A stretch of DNA of 64,000 nt from Whitmania pigra (taxonomy: Eukaryota; Annelida; Clitellata; Hirudinida; Haemopidae), in the NCBI GenBank assembly GCA_021613335.1, contig JAJTWR010000314.1:2159501-2223500 (forward strand), read 5' to 3'. The position numbers and the translations under genes were made by a program. How positions within the stretch are numbered: position 1 is the first letter of the stretch; every line of letters begins with the position of its first letter. Below the pieces are notes generated by a model. It had not been told where the DNA came from. It was given only the letters and a program-made list of their open reading frames with translations, and did no database searches. Below, piece after piece: positions 62,101 through 64,000 of this stretch.

Positions 62101-62665
62101 CTAAGTGACAGTTTTTTGCAGTTGAATTAAGGCTGTTTTTCTAGGCTGATTTTAGTGCGTGATGTTTGAGCATAAATATGTTGAAAATTATAGGTTTTTA
62201 CGCAAAGAGCTTGCTAATGTGATAAAGTTGGAATATATCTCTTTAGAATGAGATCTTATTCGAAAAACATTGTTAAGTGCAAGCGACGGTTAATTGCTCT
62301 TGAATTAAGGCTGTTTTTCTAGGCTGATTTTAGTGCGTGATGTTTGAGCATAAATATCTTGAAAATTATAGGTTTTTACGCAAAGAGCTTGCTAATGTGA
62401 TAAAGTTGGAATATATCTCTTTAGAATGAGATCTTATTCGAAAAACTTTGTTAAGTGCAAGCGACGGTTAATTGCTCTTGAATTAAAGGCTGTTTTTCTA
62501 GGCTGATTTTAGTGCGTGATGTTTGAGCATAAATATCTTGAAAATTATAGGTTTTTACGCAAAGAGCTTGCTAATGTGATAAAGTTGGAATATATCTCTT
62601 TAGAATGAGATCTTAGTCGACAAATTTAGTTAGGTGCAAGCGACGGTTAATTGCTCTTGAATTAA
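62101..62665. repeat. Second satellite block, about 179-bp monomers, three copies
   Basis: Monomers beginning GAATTAAGGCTG (GAATTAAAGGCTG in the third) at about 62123, 62302 and 62480 are nearly identical to each other. They share only scattered blocks with the 185-bp family (TCTTTAGAATGAGA, GACGGTTAATTGC, GTTTGAGC), so they are a related but separate subfamily. Confidence 0.93.
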
Positions 62666-64000
62666 GCTGTTTTAGTGTCTGATAGCGTTTTGAACGTCCG
62701 ATAGCTTCACGGGAGTCCGATGACTGACATCCTTCAAATTTTCAATCTTTTTATTAGAAGCTGGGGAAACGAATTGCGCCGCACAATCAATGGTTTATCA
62801 TCCAGACATTAGTCTCTTTAAACCACTATAAATAAGTGTTAAGTTAATTGAACGAAGAAATACTGTGGTATTTAAATTGAATTTAAGCAACTATTGTGTA
62901 TATAGATTTTTATATTTTATTTAATAAGAAGAATAAACCAATTTTATTCATGCAAAGCAATTTAGAGAGTGCTTTTAATGTTTTTGTGGCTCATTAGTTT
63001 GTGATCAATGAAGTCGTGGATCGTTATAGATATGGTTGTAACTTATTTTATCGAAACATTCCCAAAGCTATGCCCTCTTTTTTTTACCATTTTTCACCTA
63101 GCCTTTCAAAACCGTGAGTGAATTTAAGAAACTTATCGAATACTTATTCTGTAAGTATCAAATTCCATAAAATACCTGCAAAATGTCTAAAGAAGAAAGA
63201 CATTTGGATATTTAATTGAAAAAGGCGGACTCTACTCTAGAAATGCGTGTTCATATGTTTTTTTGTCAGCAACTAAGTCTGTTAATGTGATCTATTGTAT
63301 TCATTTATGTAGTTTGCTTAGCATTTAATGTTAATTTAATTATTTTACACTGTATTTACCTACCTAAAACGTTATTTGGATTTATGGTTTTTGCAAGCTT
63401 TTTGAAACTTGCTCAAAAAATATCTGTTGCTTGCTAAGTGTACTTTCTTTAGAACACAGTAACTCAGCCATACTGTATGCCAGGTGTTCATTCAGGTGTG
63501 TTTATTTGCTTAAATATCTGGTTATAAATTTGTTGGAAGTCATTGACTATTAGTCATATTAATATTTCACATATGTCAAGAACATATATATATATATAAA
63601 TATATACATGGTATATATTATATAATACTAATAGTGACTATTCTTTAATCATCAAATAATGAATACTTTACAAAATGTTATTAAATGATAATGATGTATT
63701 TATTTAAGGTGTTATTAAAGTCTGTTGCATTTAATGTAATAAGTTCGACGAATGTTGATGGACGACCAAAACCTGCTGCAAAGACGAGCAGCTTACAAAT
63801 GAGGAGAGAAGAAAGTTTTGCTGTTTTGTTAACATCTGCTGCATAGTGAGATGATTAGGAGAGAGCTTCTTCGAAGAGAGTTTTGAAGCTCAATTTGTTT
63901 ATTTTAAGTTCATCTCATGCCTCACATTAAAACCTTTCAAATTAAACCAAATTTTAAAATATTATTTTTTAAGAATATTTTTCTTGCATTTTATTATATC
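62666..64000. other. Region after satellites, no gene seen; SINE fragment near 63840
   Basis: AT-rich with a (TA)n run at about 63587-63610. At about 63829-63862 the sequence ACATCTGCTGCATAGTGAGATGATTAG matches the tail of the SINE at 6789 and 26850. No open frame looks coding. Confidence 0.5.

Noticed and set aside
1..64000. CRISPR arrays, bacterial operons, riboswitches
   Set aside because: The intron-rich genes and animal-type proteins show this is a eukaryotic nuclear sequence; the only regular repeats are microsatellites, minisatellites and satellites without spacers.

Overview
The window is nuclear DNA from a multicellular animal with a small, AT-rich genome. Genes are split by many short introns (several of only 57-100 bp) with GT-AG boundaries and at least three likely GC-AG ones. 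It contains clear orthologs of animal ciliary and endosomal proteins (IFT122, a whirlin/PDZD7-type scaffold, FKBP15) and remnants of hAT and Tc1/mariner transposons. I cannot fix the phylum from sequence alone: an invertebrate such as a tunicate, sponge, placozoan or cnidarian would fit.

Layout. 95-1141: last two exons of a beta-propeller/NHL-like gene. 2915-26390: a tandem cluster of related two-Ig-domain, single-pass membrane receptor genes, all on the + strand. The full unit is signal-peptide exon, Ig domain 1 exon (D1), Ig domain 2 exon (D2), transmembrane exon (TM), cytoplasmic tail exon, with every junction in phase 1. Intact units are at 7259-8712, 9873-11800, 13580-16777 and 24033-25939. 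Units at 2915-4400 and 20206-22831 each carry one frameshift in D2. A unit at 5054-6067 has no TM or tail of its own. There is also an orphan TM+tail pair (17476-17922), a headless D1+D2 pair (about 19020-19776) and a D1 stub (26335-26390). The tails carry tyrosines in a fixed geometry: YxxI, 11 residues, YxxI/L, 4 residues, Yxx(I/V), and in two units 11 more residues and a fourth motif. This ITAM-like arrangement is the best candidate here for an undescribed recognition or signalling system.

26850-31110 is a transposon and repeat zone: a tRNA-derived SINE split by a hAT element, a decayed Tc1/mariner element, and a telomere-like array between inverted repeats. 31677-48135 and 48402-56658 hold four ordinary genes: IFT122 (- strand, 28 exons reconstructed to 1177 residues), a head-to-head coiled-coil/zinc-finger gene (323 residues), a whirlin-like gene (16 exons, 946 residues) and FKBP15 (24 exons, 1145 residues). 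56659-64000 appears gene-free, with a mirror-image microsatellite and about 2.9 kb of satellite DNA whose central 185-bp monomers are nearly identical.

Function. If the cluster is expressed, D1 (diverged between copies) would be the variable recognition surface, D2 (homogenised) a stalk or shared-contact domain, and the tyrosine tails would dock SH2-domain proteins after phosphorylation. The uniform exon phase would let exons of neighbouring units be spliced together. IFT122 and the whirlin-like protein both act at cilia or ciliary/stereociliary complexes, but nothing in the sequence shows that their closeness is functional.
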